Assembly (NCBI RefSeq): GCF_026241895.1
Contig: NZ_JAPJIV010000003.1
Span: 186,001-250,000, forward strand
Direction of reading: 5' to 3'
DNA: 64,000 nt
DNA from: Pseudomonas sp. RIT-562
Lineage (GTDB): Bacteria > Pseudomonadota > Gammaproteobacteria > Pseudomonadales > Pseudomonadaceae
Part shown: positions 8,112-17,788 of the stretch, piece after piece
How the letters are laid out: every line of letters begins with the position of its first letter
How positions within the stretch are numbered: the stretch's first letter is position 1
Made by a program: the position numbers and the translations under genes
Notes under the pieces: model-generated
What the model was told of the DNA's origin: nothing
The model's database searches: none
Seen by the model: the letters and a program-made list of their open reading frames with translations, nothing else

Positions 8112-8972
8112 ATGAACAAGCGTCTGTTTATCCTCAGCCAATACCTGCTGCCTCATCACTTGCTCTCGCGACTGGCCGGCTGCATTGCCGAATGCCGCGT
8201 GCGCTGGTTCAAGAATGCGTTCACCGCCTGGTTCGCCAAGCGTTATCAGGTGGACATGTCCCAGGCGCTGGTCGAAGACCTGACAGCCTACGAGCATTTC
8301 AACGCATTCTTTACCCGCGCCCTGAAAGAGGGTGCGCGCCCACTGGATGAAACGCCCGGGGCGATCCTCAGCCCAGCCGATGGCGCAGTCAGCCAGCTTG
8401 GCCCGATCGAGCACGGTCGCGTGTTCCAGGCCAAGGGCCACAGTTTCAGCGTGCTCGAATTGCTGGGTGGCGATGCGGCCAACGCTGCGCCGTTCATGGG
8501 CGGTGATTTCGCGACCATCTACCTGTCGCCGAAAGACTACCACCGCGTGCACATGCCACTGGCCGGTACCTTGCGTGAGATGGTCTACATCCCGGGTCGC
8601 ATCTTCTCGGTCAACCAGACCACCGCCGAAAACGTTCCGGAGCTGTTCGCCCGTAACGAGCGCGTGGCATGCATCTTCGACACCGAGCGCGGGCCGATGG
8701 CCGTGGTGCTGGTGGGCGCGATGATTGTGGCGTCGATCGAAACCGTCTGGGCCGGCCTGGTCACTCCGCCGAAGCGTGAGCTGAAAACCTTCCGCTACGA
8801 CGAAGCCGCCCGTGCGCCGATCCACCTGGAAAAAGGTGCGGAATTGGGACGCTTCAAGCTGGGTTCGACTGCTGTCGTGCTGTTCGGGCCGGATCAGGTG
8901 AAATGGGCTGAAGGCCTGGGCGCGCTGTCCCCGGTGCAAATGGGTCAGGCGTTGGGTTTGCCTAAGGCCTGA
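8112..8972 (+). CDS. psd: Phosphatidylserine decarboxylase proenzyme
   Basis: Psd makes phosphatidylethanolamine, the main inner-membrane phospholipid, from phosphatidylserine. The 286-residue proenzyme cleaves itself at the L-G-S-T motif (G251-S252), making a pyruvoyl group from S252. The D-H-S charge relay is visible as D90 (LSPADGAV), H147 (YHRVHMPL) and S252. Length and motif spacing match the short proteobacterial type. The N-terminus (about 1-25) is a membrane-associating helix. A REP-type palindrome follows the stop and may serve as terminator. Confidence 0.97.
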   Translation: MNKRLFILSQYLLPHHLLSRLAGCIAECRVRWFKNAFTAWFAKRYQVDMSQALVEDLTAYEHFNAFFTRALKEGARPLDETPGAILSPADGAVSQLGPIEHGRVFQAKGHSFSVLELLGGDAANAAPFMGGDFATIYLSPKDYHRVHMPLAGTLREMVYIPGRIFSVNQTTAENVPELFARNERVACIFDTERGPMAVVLVGAMIVASIETVWAGLVTPPKRELKTFRYDEAARAPIHLEKGAELGRFKLGSTAVVLFGPDQVKWAEGLGALSPVQMGQALGLPKA

Positions 8973-8988
8973 TAGCCAACCTATCCCC

Positions 8989-9064
8989 GTAGGAGCTGCC
9001 GCAGGCTGCGATCTTTTGACTTTGTTATTAAAATCAAAAGATCGCAGCCTCCGGCAGCTCCTAC
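8989..9064. repeat. Intergenic palindrome (Pseudomonas REP-type pair)
   Basis: A long inverted repeat has arms beginning gtaggagctgccgcaggctg (8989) and ending in its near-exact complement at 9064, with an A/T-rich centre around 9018-9036. It can fold into a hairpin of over 30 bp and may end psd transcription. A related half-element lies at 35516-35572. Confidence 0.85.
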
Positions 9065-9093
9065 ACGGTCTGATTCCTGCTATGGTTTTTGCC

Positions 9094-10872
9094 ATGAATG
9101 AGACCAGCCCACTCCAGTTGTTACGTGCCCCGCTTCCCCAGCAGTCGCGCCTGTCGTTCTGTGAACCGACCCCGCGTGACCTCAAGCGCTGGATCGCCAA
9201 CCTGCCCAAGGCCAACATTGGCGAGACCGCCCGCCTGCTCTATCAGGGCCTGGGCGAACTCAACCAGCTGCTAACCCCCAGCGACAATCGCCTGCAACTG
9301 CTCGAGCTGTTGCGACCCGAGGTGTACTACGTCTGCAAACACCTGGAGCGGCACTTCCTGCACCAGGCGATCGTGCTGGACGAGCGCTCGCGCAAGATCG
9401 CGAATCTGTGCCAGGCACTGCAAAGCCACCTGGCGATTGGCTACAAACAGATCGTCCTGCGCATTTCGCCGCGTTTCAGCAAGGACCGCGCCCCGCTCCT
9501 GACTCAGGCACTGCAACGAGCGATTCATTGCCTCAACGGTCCACTGATGCGAGCGACGCAGCTGTATTGCCCGGCGCCGGAAGGTCTCTGGCTGGAGCTG
9601 CATCAACTGTATCGAATCGCCTGCTCGCACCAGCTCCAGCGCCAGAGCGTGCGCGACGAACTGGCCAGCCAGACGCAAAACCTGAGCGTCGAGCAGACTT
9701 ATGTTACGGCGCTGCTGATGGGTGCCGCACGCTGCAATCAACTGCGCCAGAACCAGATCGCGCGCCTCGCCGAGGTGCTGGAGTCATGGAGCTCGCTGAT
9801 TACGCTGCAGCCACGCAAATCGGTGGAGGGGCTGTTCGCCGTCGCGCCGATGCTCGATACGGCACCGCGGTATCGCTCCAAGTTCAGGAGCGAACAACAG
9901 GGCGAGTTATTGGCGATTGATACCCAGCCGCTGGTGACTGCCCTCGACGCTCACCTGCTCAAGACCGTCTCGGCGAAACCGCTGCTGGTGCCAACCGGCT
10001 TGAGCCTGGATACCTTGCAACACCTGAGTGCCGCCTGGGGCCAGGCAGCCGAGCGCAGTTTTCAGCGCACGCCCAGCCAGGGCCAGTTGACCCTGTGCGT
10101 TGGCATGAGCGCCCTGCACTTCTATCTGGGCGGGCAGCGCTCGTTCAGTGACTTGCTGAAAAACCACGGTGGCCGCCAGGCGAAATTTTCCGCGCAGGCG
10201 TCGGCAAACAAGGGGCAGGACCAATGGACTCACGCCTTTGATGCCGCCCCTGATGGCAACGGCCAAGACTTGCTGCCCTACGAAGAAATCGAATATCCCC
10301 AGCTGCAGAACGATGACAGCAATGAGGCTGCAGACAGTAACCGACATTTCCCAACCTATGTCTTGCCGGTGGTCAACCACAGCCCTGGCGGCTATTGCCT
10401 GGCCTGGCCCGGCGAAGTGCCCGCCGAGCTCCAGGCGGGCGAGATGGTCGGCATCGAGGACATCGCCGGCCAGGGCTGGAGCATCGCAGTGGTACGCTGG
10501 ATTCGTCAGGTGCGTGGCGGTGGAACACAGATGGGGATCGAGCAGGTTGCCCCCTATGCCGAGCCATGCGGCCTGCAACTGGTGCGCACCCGTGATGACC
10601 ACAGTCACTACCTGCGCGGCCTGTTGCTACCCGCGATCAGCGCGGTCGACCTGCCAGCCACGCTGCTTGCGCCGCGCCTGCCGTTTCAGGAAGGACAGAA
10701 GGTGATGATCAATACCAACGGCGAGGAACACCGGGCAGGGCTGGATCGACGGGTGGCGAGTACCAACAGTTTCAACCAGTTTGCTTACCGGTCTTTGGAG
10801 GCGGGCAAGAGCGACAACGCCGCGGGTGGCGGCACTGAGGAGGATTTTGATTCTTTGTGGAAGTCGCTTTGA
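9094..10872 (+). CDS. PilZ-like domain protein of unknown role
   Basis: This 592-residue protein has no signal peptide. A long, mostly helical N-terminal part (about 1-390) contains leucine- and arginine-rich segments. A PilZ-like beta-barrel follows at about 430-515, with VVNHSPGGYCLAW, which resembles the N/D-x-S-x-x-G half of the c-di-GMP-binding motif, and VVRWIRQVRGGGTQMGIE. The Arg-rich half of the motif is not obvious, so binding is uncertain. I placed the start at the ATG at 9094; the ATG at 9082 is possible, and the longer frame to 9016 runs into the palindromic repeat. The gene lies between psd and serB, as a hypothetical gene does in P. aeruginosa as I recall. Confidence 0.75.
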   Translation: MNETSPLQLLRAPLPQQSRLSFCEPTPRDLKRWIANLPKANIGETARLLYQGLGELNQLLTPSDNRLQLLELLRPEVYYVCKHLERHFLHQAIVLDERSRKIANLCQALQSHLAIGYKQIVLRISPRFSKDRAPLLTQALQRAIHCLNGPLMRATQLYCPAPEGLWLELHQLYRIACSHQLQRQSVRDELASQTQNLSVEQTYVTALLMGAARCNQLRQNQIARLAEVLESWSSLITLQPRKSVEGLFAVAPMLDTAPRYRSKFRSEQQGELLAIDTQPLVTALDAHLLKTVSAKPLLVPTGLSLDTLQHLSAAWGQAAERSFQRTPSQGQLTLCVGMSALHFYLGGQRSFSDLLKNHGGRQAKFSAQASANKGQDQWTHAFDAAPDGNGQDLLPYEEIEYPQLQNDDSNEAADSNRHFPTYVLPVVNHSPGGYCLAWPGEVPAELQAGEMVGIEDIAGQGWSIAVVRWIRQVRGGGTQMGIEQVAPYAEPCGLQLVRTRDDHSHYLRGLLLPAISAVDLPATLLAPRLPFQEGQKVMINTNGEEHRAGLDRRVASTNSFNQFAYRSLEAGKSDNAAGGGTEEDFDSLWKSL

Positions 10873-10899
10873 GCATAGGCATGAAAATAGTGGTGCGGC

Positions 10900-10980
10900 C
10901 ATCGCGGGCAAGCCTTGCTCCCACAGGTCAGTGAAGCTCCCAGGTGGGTGATTTTGTGGGAGCAAGGCTTGCCCGCGATG
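10900..10980. repeat. REP-type palindrome between convergent genes
   Basis: Inverted arms catcgcgggcaagccttgct (from 10900) and agcaaggcttgcccgcgatg (to 10980) flank about 40 nt. It lies between the convergent PilZ-like gene and serB and probably acts as a shared terminator. The arm sequence recurs at 29701-29730. Confidence 0.88.
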
Positions 10981-11004
10981 AGGTCTGATCAGGCGACTAA
11001 AATC

Positions 11005-12219
11005 TCAGAGCTGCCCATCACGATCCCGAAAGCCCAGCAGATACAGCACCCCATCCAGCCCCAGGGTGGAGATCGCCTGTTTCGCCGACTGCTTGACCAG
11101 CGGCTTGGCGCGGAATGCCACGCCCAACCCGGCAATCGCCAGCATCGGCAAATCGTTGGCGCCATCGCCGACGGCAATCGTCTGTTCCAGCCGCAGGCCC
11201 TCTTTGTGCGCCAGCTCCTTCAACAGGTCCGCCTTGCGCTGAGCATCGACGATCGGCTCGACCGCCACGCCAGTCACCTTGCCGTCGACCACTTCCAGTT
11301 CATTGGCGAACACGTAGTCAATGCCCAGCTTGGCTTGCAACTGCTTGGCGAAATAAGTGAAGCCGCCGGACAGGATGGCGGTCTTGTAACCCAGGCGCTT
11401 GAGTTCGGCGAACAGGGTTTCGGCGCCTTCGGTCAGACGCAGTGACGCGCCGATCGAATCCAGTACGCTAACATCCAGCCCCTGCAGCAAGGCCAGGCGT
11501 TCCTTGAAACTTGCGCGAAAATCCAGCTCGCCGGCCATCGCTCGTTCGGTGATCGCCGAAACCTGCTCGCCGACACCGGCGGCCTTGGCCAGCTCGTCGA
11601 TGACTTCGGCCTCGATCAGCGTCGAGTCCATGTCGAATACCGCCAGGCGCCGGTTGCGGCGGAACAGCGAGTCTTCCTGGAAGGCAATATCGACGTTCAG
11701 GTCCTGCGCCACGCTCAGGAACTCGGCCCGCAGCGCCTGTGGGTCGGCCGCTTCGCCACGCACGGAAAACTCGATGCAGCCCTTGCCCTTGTCGGCCGGC
11801 GTATCCAGCGGCATGCGCCCGGACAAACGATCGATATGATCGATGTTCAGCTCATATTTGGCGGTGATCGAGCTGACGGCCTGCAGTTGCTCGGCCGTCA
11901 CTTTGCGGGTCAACAGGGTGACAATGTGGCGTTTCTTCCCCTGATTGCCGACCCACTGCTGGTAATCCTCTTCGGAAACCGGAGTGAAGCGCACCTGCTG
12001 ATCCAGCTTGTAGGCCGTGAACAGGATGTCCTTGAGGACCGACTTGCCTTGCTCGGTGTCGGGAATTTCAACCAGGATGCCGAACGACAGGGTGTCGTGG
12101 ATCACCGCCTGGCCGATGTCGAGAATGTTTACACCACCCTGGGCCAGAACGCCGGTAATGGCCGCAGTCAGACCCGGACGGTCGACTCCCGTGATGTTAA
12201 TCAGGACGATTTCGCGCAA
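11005..12219 (-). CDS. serB: Phosphoserine phosphatase SerB
   Basis: SerB releases serine from phosphoserine, the last step of serine synthesis. The 404-residue protein has tandem ACT-type regulatory domains (about 1-80 and 96-175) and a HAD phosphatase domain starting RLAVFDMDSTLIEAE, with nucleophile D196 and acid/base D198. ILSGGF and VGDGANDLPM are the later HAD motifs. I placed the start at the TTG at 12219 because a GGGGG stretch lies about 8 nt upstream and the protein then begins REIVLINITGVDRPG as in relatives; a second TTG at 12234 lacks a ribosome binding site. It is divergent from the AhpA/YtjB-type gene, a pairing also seen in enterobacteria. Confidence 0.95.
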   Translation of the reverse strand: MREIVLINITGVDRPGLTAAITGVLAQGGVNILDIGQAVIHDTLSFGILVEIPDTEQGKSVLKDILFTAYKLDQQVRFTPVSEEDYQQWVGNQGKKRHIVTLLTRKVTAEQLQAVSSITAKYELNIDHIDRLSGRMPLDTPADKGKGCIEFSVRGEAADPQALRAEFLSVAQDLNVDIAFQEDSLFRRNRRLAVFDMDSTLIEAEVIDELAKAAGVGEQVSAITERAMAGELDFRASFKERLALLQGLDVSVLDSIGASLRLTEGAETLFAELKRLGYKTAILSGGFTYFAKQLQAKLGIDYVFANELEVVDGKVTGVAVEPIVDAQRKADLLKELAHKEGLRLEQTIAVGDGANDLPMLAIAGLGVAFRAKPLVKQSAKQAISTLGLDGVLYLLGFRDRDGQL

Positions 12220-12354
12220 GGCGCACCCCCGCAAGTGGAAAAAAACCGCATTCTACCCACATTCAGTGACCATCGGGCACCGTGAGCGCTTTGCCGGTCT
12301 GGGGCCTGTCGCTATACTGCGCGTCAACTTCACGGACAAAAGAGCCGAGCTCAA

Positions 12355-13875
12355 GTGAACCGGCCCACGCCAGTAAAAACCGATAACTTCTTTCTGCTGA
12401 TCTTCCGGGCACTGCGCCATCGCCGTGTACCGATTGCATTACGCATTGCCAGCCATAACGTGATCCTGGTCGCTCTGGCCCTGGTCATCTACGCCTGCGT
12501 GATGGGTTTGCAGTTCAAGCAGGCCATGCACGAGCAGGCGGATGCGCTGGGCGAAAGCCTGACTACGCAAACCGCCACCTCCGCCACCGAGCTGCTGGTG
12601 TCCAACGACATCCTCAGCCTGAATGTGCTGCTCAACAACCTGACCAAGAACAAGCTGGTGGCTCACGCCGCCATCTATAGCGTGGATAACCGCATCCTCG
12701 CCGAAGCCGGTCAGCGCCCCAAGCACAGCCTGCTGGGCGAAGCCGAGGGCATGTACCAGAGCAAGATCACCTTTCAGGACGTGACCGCCGGGCAACTGCG
12801 CATCAGCCTGGACATGGATCAATTTCAGCAACCGATGACCATCAGCCTGCAGAGCATGGGCATCCTCAGCGCCATTCTGCTGGCCTTGTCCCTGGCCCTG
12901 AGTCTGCGCCTCGGTCGGCACATCTCCACGCCGCTGCTGCAACTGCGGGTGTGGCTGCGCAATATCGACGAATACACCCCGGCCACCGAGCGTCAGGACG
13001 AGATCGGCGACCTGGCGCGCCAGCTGCACGCCAACTTCGCCCCGGAGCCTGTTGAACCCGAGCCCGAACCAGAGCCCGAGTTCGACGAGGTAGAAGAGGA
13101 CGACGAACCGGCTTTCGAGGTCCGCAACCTGCGCGACCCGAGTTTCGACGAAACCCGGCCAGTAGCCGGCTTGAAGCCTGCACCTCGGCAGATCGTCAGT
13201 ACTGTGGAAGATGATGACGACGAAGACCCTTTTGCCGATCTTCGTGACGAGACAGTCACCAGCGAACCTGCACCAGTGGTTAAAGCGCGGGCCTCCAACG
13301 TGCCGCAGCACAGCGCCGTACTGGCCGTGCAACTGGGCGCCCAGGATCAACTGCGTCGCCTGCCCCGCACTCGTCTGGAGGAGTTGCTCAAGCGTTATCG
13401 CGACTGCCTCGACCAGGCCGCTTCGCTCTACCAGAGCGAGCTGCATACCCTGAACGACGGCAGCACGCTGATGCTGTTCCACACCGAAGACAGCGGCGAA
13501 GACTACCTGACCAATGCGATTTGCTGCGGCGAGTTGCTGCGTGCGCTGGGTCATCAGTTGCAGATCGAAGTGGCCGACTCGGGCATTACCCTGCAACTGC
13601 AGCTGGGTCTCACCTTGGGTGACGAGCTGTACGGCCTGAGCCAGATCGACCTGCTGCTGACCGAGTCGGCCCAGGATGCCCTGGCCCTGTCACAACACAG
13701 TCGTAATCTGCTGCTGGTGGAACGCAAGATCAGTGACGACGTGCTGATCCGCCAACGTGCGCGGATCCGTCCGATCGCCAGCCCCGAGGGCGCCTGCTGC
13801 GTGGAGCGGTTGATGGAGCCGTACCCATCGATGCTGGAGCGGCAACTGGCGCGGATGCATGAACGCCGGGCTTAA
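12355..13875 (+). CDS. AhpA/YtjB-family inner membrane protein
   Basis: This 506-residue membrane protein has a first membrane helix at about 34-53 (HNVILVALALVIYACVMG), a periplasmic domain of about 110 residues, a second helix at about 166-187 and a HAMP-like linker (LGRHISTPLLQLRVWLRN). A very acidic linker rich in P-E-P-E repeats (about 225-300) leads to a C-terminal cytoplasmic domain resembling a degenerate cyclase fold (VLAVQLGAQDQLRRL onward). The architecture resembles a sensor but no catalytic motif is recognisable. The GTG start at 12355 fits the family N-terminus although its ribosome binding site is poor. Divergence from serB supports the AhpA/YtjB assignment. Confidence 0.8.
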   Translation: MNRPTPVKTDNFFLLIFRALRHRRVPIALRIASHNVILVALALVIYACVMGLQFKQAMHEQADALGESLTTQTATSATELLVSNDILSLNVLLNNLTKNKLVAHAAIYSVDNRILAEAGQRPKHSLLGEAEGMYQSKITFQDVTAGQLRISLDMDQFQQPMTISLQSMGILSAILLALSLALSLRLGRHISTPLLQLRVWLRNIDEYTPATERQDEIGDLARQLHANFAPEPVEPEPEPEPEFDEVEEDDEPAFEVRNLRDPSFDETRPVAGLKPAPRQIVSTVEDDDDEDPFADLRDETVTSEPAPVVKARASNVPQHSAVLAVQLGAQDQLRRLPRTRLEELLKRYRDCLDQAASLYQSELHTLNDGSTLMLFHTEDSGEDYLTNAICCGELLRALGHQLQIEVADSGITLQLQLGLTLGDELYGLSQIDLLLTESAQDALALSQHSRNLLLVERKISDDVLIRQRARIRPIASPEGACCVERLMEPYPSMLERQLARMHERRA

Positions 13876-13886
13876 GCCCTGATGTG

Positions 13887-13925
13887 AAAAAGCCCGCAGA
13901 TGAGTGATTGTCTGCGGGCTTTTTT
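13887..13925 (+). terminator. Intrinsic terminator after the AhpA-like gene
   Basis: The hairpin aaaaagcccgcaga / tctgcgggcttttt (13887-13900 and 13911-13925) with a T-run starts 11 nt after the stop at 13875. Confidence 0.88.
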
Positions 13926-13939
13926 GTTGGCTGTAAGGG

Positions 13940-14017
13940 CCTCATCGCGAGCAGGCTCACTCCTACAGTGGGGGACAACACCGATCCAATGTAGGAGTGA
14001 GCATGCTCGTGATGAGG
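13940..14017. repeat. REP-type palindrome
   Basis: Imperfect inverted arms cctcatcgcgagcaggctca (from 13940) and tgagcatgctcgtgatgagg (to 14017) contain a ctcctac / gtaggag core. It lies between two convergent genes and between two terminators. Confidence 0.82.
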
Positions 14018-14055
14018 CCGGCAGCAACACCGTAAATCTCCAGGGCAAAAACAAC

Positions 14056-14080
14056 AAAGCCCGCACAAGGCGGGCTCTGT
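14056..14080 (-). terminator. Intrinsic terminator of the PqiC-like gene
   Basis: On the minus strand agcccgc and gcgggct (14070-14076 and 14058-14064) pair across a short loop and are followed by a T-rich tail (ttgttgttttt). It is about 20 nt after the stop of the lipoprotein gene. Confidence 0.7.
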
Positions 14081-14098
14081 TATGGGTTCACCCAGGCT

Positions 14099-14812
14099 TC
14101 AGAACCTGAATACTTCCATATCCGTGCGAATCGGCGAAGCCATCGGGATCTTTGGCTGCTTGTCCTTTTCTGCCGCAGGCGCCACCGGCTTGGCTGCCGG
14201 TTTCTTCGGCGCCTCGGCGATTGGCGGCTGGTTAGCCAGGGGCTTGAGCGCTACCGACAACTGCTCCGCCAGCTTCTGCAGCAACACGCCCTGGGCCTGG
14301 ACCTGAGCCGCAGTACCACCAGCGTGCTGCTCTTGCAGATGAATGATGCGATTGTCACGAACCTGGCCGCGACGGTCGATCAAGCGCCATTGCGCATCGA
14401 GGATCGCTGGCTGCGACTCACCCGAGTCCAGGCGCGTAATGGTCAGCAGCACCTGCACATCCGGCGTGAAACCCAGGGTCGCCGGCGCCAGCACTACGCG
14501 CTGGCTGTCCAGATGACCAGATACCTGGCGCAACAGCAATTGGTCGATGTCCGAAGACAGGCTCCCGGCCCAGCGACCATCGGTCGAAGCCTGGAGGCTG
14601 CCATCGGGTTGACGCTGCAGCAGGGTTTCCCGTTGCAGGTAGTCGGCAATCGTCACCGGCCCCAGCAATACGGCCATGCCGGCACTTTGTGCGGGCTGAA
14701 CCGGATTGCCACTGTCCAGCTGATACAGCGACACCGGTTGGTGAACGCTGCAACCCGCCAGGCCAAGAACGCCAGCGAGCATCAAGATAAAAGGAAGGCG
14801 CAGAGCAGTCAT
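14099..14812 (-). CDS. PqiC/YmbA-type ABC transport auxiliary lipoprotein
   Basis: This 237-residue outer-membrane-type lipoprotein has a lipobox at LGLAGCS (Cys about 21) after a hydrophobic signal. The body (about 25-190) matches the DUF330/PqiC family: SLYQLDSG near the start, VLLGPVTIADYLQRETLL, and a central WAGSLSSDIDQLLLRQV segment. Family members are lipoprotein partners of MCE-type lipid transport systems. The last 45 residues are a low-complexity Ala/Pro/Lys tail. No MCE or permease partner gene is next to it here, so it stands alone. The transport role is inferred from family only. Confidence 0.82.
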   Translation of the reverse strand: MTALRLPFILMLAGVLGLAGCSVHQPVSLYQLDSGNPVQPAQSAGMAVLLGPVTIADYLQRETLLQRQPDGSLQASTDGRWAGSLSSDIDQLLLRQVSGHLDSQRVVLAPATLGFTPDVQVLLTITRLDSGESQPAILDAQWRLIDRRGQVRDNRIIHLQEQHAGGTAAQVQAQGVLLQKLAEQLSVALKPLANQPPIAEAPKKPAAKPVAPAAEKDKQPKIPMASPIRTDMEVFRF

Positions 14813-14867
14813 CGTCCCATCCAGGTGGTTGCCACACGGCTAACCACAGTGAAAATACTCAATAAAT

Positions 14868-14996
14868 ATGAAGATCGCTCGGCCACGCCGGCGCTTGAAA
14901 GGCCGTATCATCCGTGAATATGCGTCCCGACTCCAGCGCGAAAGCGTCGATCTACGCGTTAAATCGCAGATCGAGCGCTCTAGCACGCCTAATTGA
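14868..14996 (+). CDS. Possible small basic protein (42 aa), uncertain
   Basis: A short frame reads [20 protein letters not shown] and goes on for 42 residues in total, with many Arg and Lys. It lies in the 176-bp gap between parC and the lipoprotein gene and overlaps the last 8 bp of parC in opposite orientation. AT-rich DNA precedes it but there is no clear ribosome binding site. It may be chance; it is listed because it fills the gap neatly. Confidence 0.22.
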   Translation: MKIARPRRRLKGRIIREYASRLQRESVDLRVKSQIERSSTPN

Positions 14997-17256
14997 GGTT
15001 TTCGACGAACAGCGCATCCACCCTCTGGAAGCCACGTGGCAGTTTGTTACCACGGCGCCCACGCTCACCTTTGTAGTGTTCGAGGTCGTCCGCCTTGAGC
15101 GACAAGGTACGTTTTCCGGCCTGCAGCACCAGTGTGGCGCCATCCGGCAGTACCGCGATGTCCGTGACATATTCTTCGCGACTGGCGACTCGCTCACCGG
15201 GAATACCGATGATCTTGTTGCCTTTGCCCTTACCTAATTGTGGCAGATCGCTGATCTTGAAGATCAGCAGGCGACCTTCGGTGGTCACCGAGGCCAGCCA
15301 GTTATGCTCACGATCAGCCACGGGCCTTGGCAGAATCACCTTGGCGTTGTTTGGCAGGCTCAACAGTGCCTTGCCCGCCTTGTTCTTGGCCTGCAGGTCT
15401 TCGCCCTTGACCACAAATCCATATCCGGCGTCCGAGGCGATCACGTACAGCGCATCGTCCTCAGGCATCATCACGCATTCGAAGGTGGCGCCTGGCGGCG
15501 GCGTCAGGCGGCCGGTCAGGGGTTCGCCCTGGCCACGGGCCGACGGCAAGGTGTGCGCCGCGACCGAGTAGCTGCGACCAGTGGAGTCGATAAAGACCGC
15601 AAACTGGTTGGAGCGCCCGGCGGCCAGGGCCTTGAAGCCATCCCCGGCTTTGTACGACAGCCCGGTGGCATCGATTTCGTGGCCCTTGGCCGAGCGTATC
15701 CAGCCTTTTTCCGACAGCACCACCGTGACTTTCTCGTTCGGCAGCAGATCGTGCTCGGTCAGGGCCTTGGCTTCAGCGCGCTCGACAATTGGCGAACGAC
15801 GATCGTCGCCATAGGTTTCGGCGTCCTTGATCAGCTCGGTACGCACCAGTTTCTTCAGCTTGGCTTCGCTGCTCAACAGGGCTTGCAGCTTGGCTTGTTC
15901 TTTGAGCAGCTCATCCTGCTCGCTGCGCAGCTTCATCTCTTCCAGTCGCGCCAATTGACGCAGGCGGGTGTCGAGGATGTAGTCGGCCTGGATCTCGCTC
16001 AGAGCAAAGCGCTCGATCAGCGCGGCTTTCGGATGCTCCTCGGTGCGGATGATGTGAATCACTTCATCCAGGTTGAGGTAGGCAATCAACAAGCCGTCCA
16101 ACAGGTGCAAGCGACGCTCAACCTTGTCGAGGCGGAATTGCAGGCGGCGCCGCACGGTCTGCACGCGGAATTCCAGCCACTCCACGAGCAACGCCCGCAG
16201 GTTCTTCAGCTGCGGCTTGCCGTCCAGGCCGATGATGTTGATGTTGACGCGGTAGCTCGACTCCAGCTCGGTGCTGGCGAACAAGTGCTGCATCAACCCA
16301 TCGTGGTCAAAATTCTTCCGCGCACCCGGGATAATCACAATGCGGCACGGGTTCTCGTGGTCGGATTCGTCGCGCAGGTCAGCGATCTGCGGGGCCTTGG
16401 ACGGCTTGGCCTGCATCATCGCGGCGATCTGCTCCAGCACTTTGGCACCGGAGACTTGATGGGGCAGTGCGGTGACGATGATATCGCCGTCTTCGATGTG
16501 ATAAACCGCACGCATGCGCACGGAGCCGCGACCGGTCTCGTAGATTTTCAGCAGGTCAGCCCGCGGCGTGATGATCTCCGCTTCGGTCGGGTAATCCGGG
16601 CCCTGGATGTGTTCACACAGCTGTTCGACCGTGGCTTTGGGTTCATCCAGCAGGCGCACGCAGGCGGTGGCCACTTCACGCAGGTTGTGCGGCGGCACGT
16701 CGGTGGCCATGCCCACGGCGATGCCGGTGGTGCCGTTAAGGAGAATATTCGGCAAACGTGCAGGCAACACCAGGGGTTCGTCGAGAGTTCCGTCGAAGTT
16801 CGGCCCCCAGTCGGCTGTGCCCTGGCCCAGTTCGCTGAGCAGCACCTCGGAATAACGCGACAGCCGCGCCTCGGTGTAACGCATGGCGGCGAACGACTTG
16901 GGATCGTCCGGCGCACCCCAGTTGCCCTGGCCGTCGACCAGCGTGTAGCGATAGCTGAACGGCTGGGCCATCAGTACCATCGCTTCGTAGCAGGCAGAGT
17001 CACCGTGGGGGTGGAACTTACCGAGCACGTCACCGACGGTTCGCGCCGATTTCTTGTGCTTGGAATCGGCGTCCAGCCCCAACTCGCTCATCGCGTAGAT
17101 GATGCGCCGCTGCACCGGCTTCAAGCCGTCGCCGATATGCGGCAAGGCGCGGTCCATGATCACGTACATGGAGTAGTTGAGGTAGGCACTTTCGGTGAAG
17201 TCAGCCAGCGATCGGCGTTCTACGCCGTCTAAGCTGTCTGCAAGGATGTCGCTCAT
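14989..17256 (-). CDS. parC: DNA topoisomerase IV subunit A
   Basis: ParC is the DNA-cleaving subunit of topoisomerase IV, which unlinks daughter chromosomes. The 755-residue protein begins [20 protein letters not shown]. The active tyrosine is Y127 ([10 protein letters not shown]). The quinolone-determining region reads [12 protein letters not shown] with S87 and E91, the susceptible wild-type residues. The C-terminal beta-pinwheel runs from about 500 onward. The ATG at 17256 was chosen over an upstream frame start at 17319, which overlaps the retropepsin gene. It is the last gene of a minus-strand series in which parE lies two genes upstream. Confidence 0.97.
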   Translation of the reverse strand: MSDILADSLDGVERRSLADFTESAYLNYSMYVIMDRALPHIGDGLKPVQRRIIYAMSELGLDADSKHKKSARTVGDVLGKFHPHGDSACYEAMVLMAQPFSYRYTLVDGQGNWGAPDDPKSFAAMRYTEARLSRYSEVLLSELGQGTADWGPNFDGTLDEPLVLPARLPNILLNGTTGIAVGMATDVPPHNLREVATACVRLLDEPKATVEQLCEHIQGPDYPTEAEIITPRADLLKIYETGRGSVRMRAVYHIEDGDIIVTALPHQVSGAKVLEQIAAMMQAKPSKAPQIADLRDESDHENPCRIVIIPGARKNFDHDGLMQHLFASTELESSYRVNINIIGLDGKPQLKNLRALLVEWLEFRVQTVRRRLQFRLDKVERRLHLLDGLLIAYLNLDEVIHIIRTEEHPKAALIERFALSEIQADYILDTRLRQLARLEEMKLRSEQDELLKEQAKLQALLSSEAKLKKLVRTELIKDAETYGDDRRSPIVERAEAKALTEHDLLPNEKVTVVLSEKGWIRSAKGHEIDATGLSYKAGDGFKALAAGRSNQFAVFIDSTGRSYSVAAHTLPSARGQGEPLTGRLTPPPGATFECVMMPEDDALYVIASDAGYGFVVKGEDLQAKNKAGKALLSLPNNAKVILPRPVADREHNWLASVTTEGRLLIFKISDLPQLGKGKGNKIIGIPGERVASREEYVTDIAVLPDGATLVLQAGKRTLSLKADDLEHYKGERGRRGNKLPRGFQRVDALFVENLN

Positions 17257-17263
17257 GCGGGCC

Positions 17264-17788
17264 TCATCGGTTCGTTGTCTGGCGCAGCAGCATGGTGCCA
17301 CCGCGCTGAGTAAATTCAAGTTTGTTCAGTGCGCTCATACCGAGCAGCACCTGATTGCCTTCCAGCCCGGGGGCGACCAGCGCGCGAACGTCACGCAGCA
17401 CGATGTCGCCGACCTGCAGCCGGTCGATACGGGTTCGATAACCCTTGCTCAAACCGTTGGCGGTGCTCAGGGTCACCCCGAAGCCCTCTTCCAGTTTCAG
17501 CCGCTTGGCCATTTCCGCCGGGACCGAAACATCGGTCGCCCCGGTGTCGAGCATGAAATCCACCGGCTGGCCGTTGATCTGGCCGCTGGCGACGAAGTGG
17601 CCCTGGCGATTGCTGGCCAGCTTCACCTCGATAAAGCCCTCGCCCTGCTCGGAGTCGACCACGACATTGGGATTTTGCTGTCGCGCTTCCCATTCGCCGA
17701 AAAACTTCGTTGCCAAAAACAACGCAGCGCACCAGGCCAGCACCATCAGCACCCGACCTGCACGCTTTCCCGGCGTTTGTTGACTCAT
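17264..17788 (-). CDS. Membrane-anchored retropepsin-like aspartic protease
   Basis: This 174-residue protein has one N-terminal membrane helix (about 13-29) and a single-domain clan AA aspartic protease: [13 protein letters not shown] holds the catalytic D-T-G, and VLLGMSAL is the later hydrophobic-G motif. Such proteins act as dimers, with the catalytic domain expected in the periplasm. The gene overlaps the stop of the esterase gene by 4 bp and ends 7 bp before parC, so it is cotranscribed between the topoisomerase IV genes. The substrate is unknown. Confidence 0.85.
   Translation of the reverse strand: MSQQTPGKRAGRVLMVLAWCAALFLATKFFGEWEARQQNPNVVVDSEQGEGFIEVKLASNRQGHFVASGQINGQPVDFMLDTGATDVSVPAEMAKRLKLEEGFGVTLSTANGLSKGYRTRIDRLQVGDIVLRDVRALVAPGLEGNQVLLGMSALNKLEFTQRGGTMLLRQTTNR

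Noticed and set aside
15238..17232. Long plus-strand open frame (664 codons) opposite parC
   Set aside because: It lies fully antisense to parC; such frames are by-products of GC-rich third positions, and the product has no domain.
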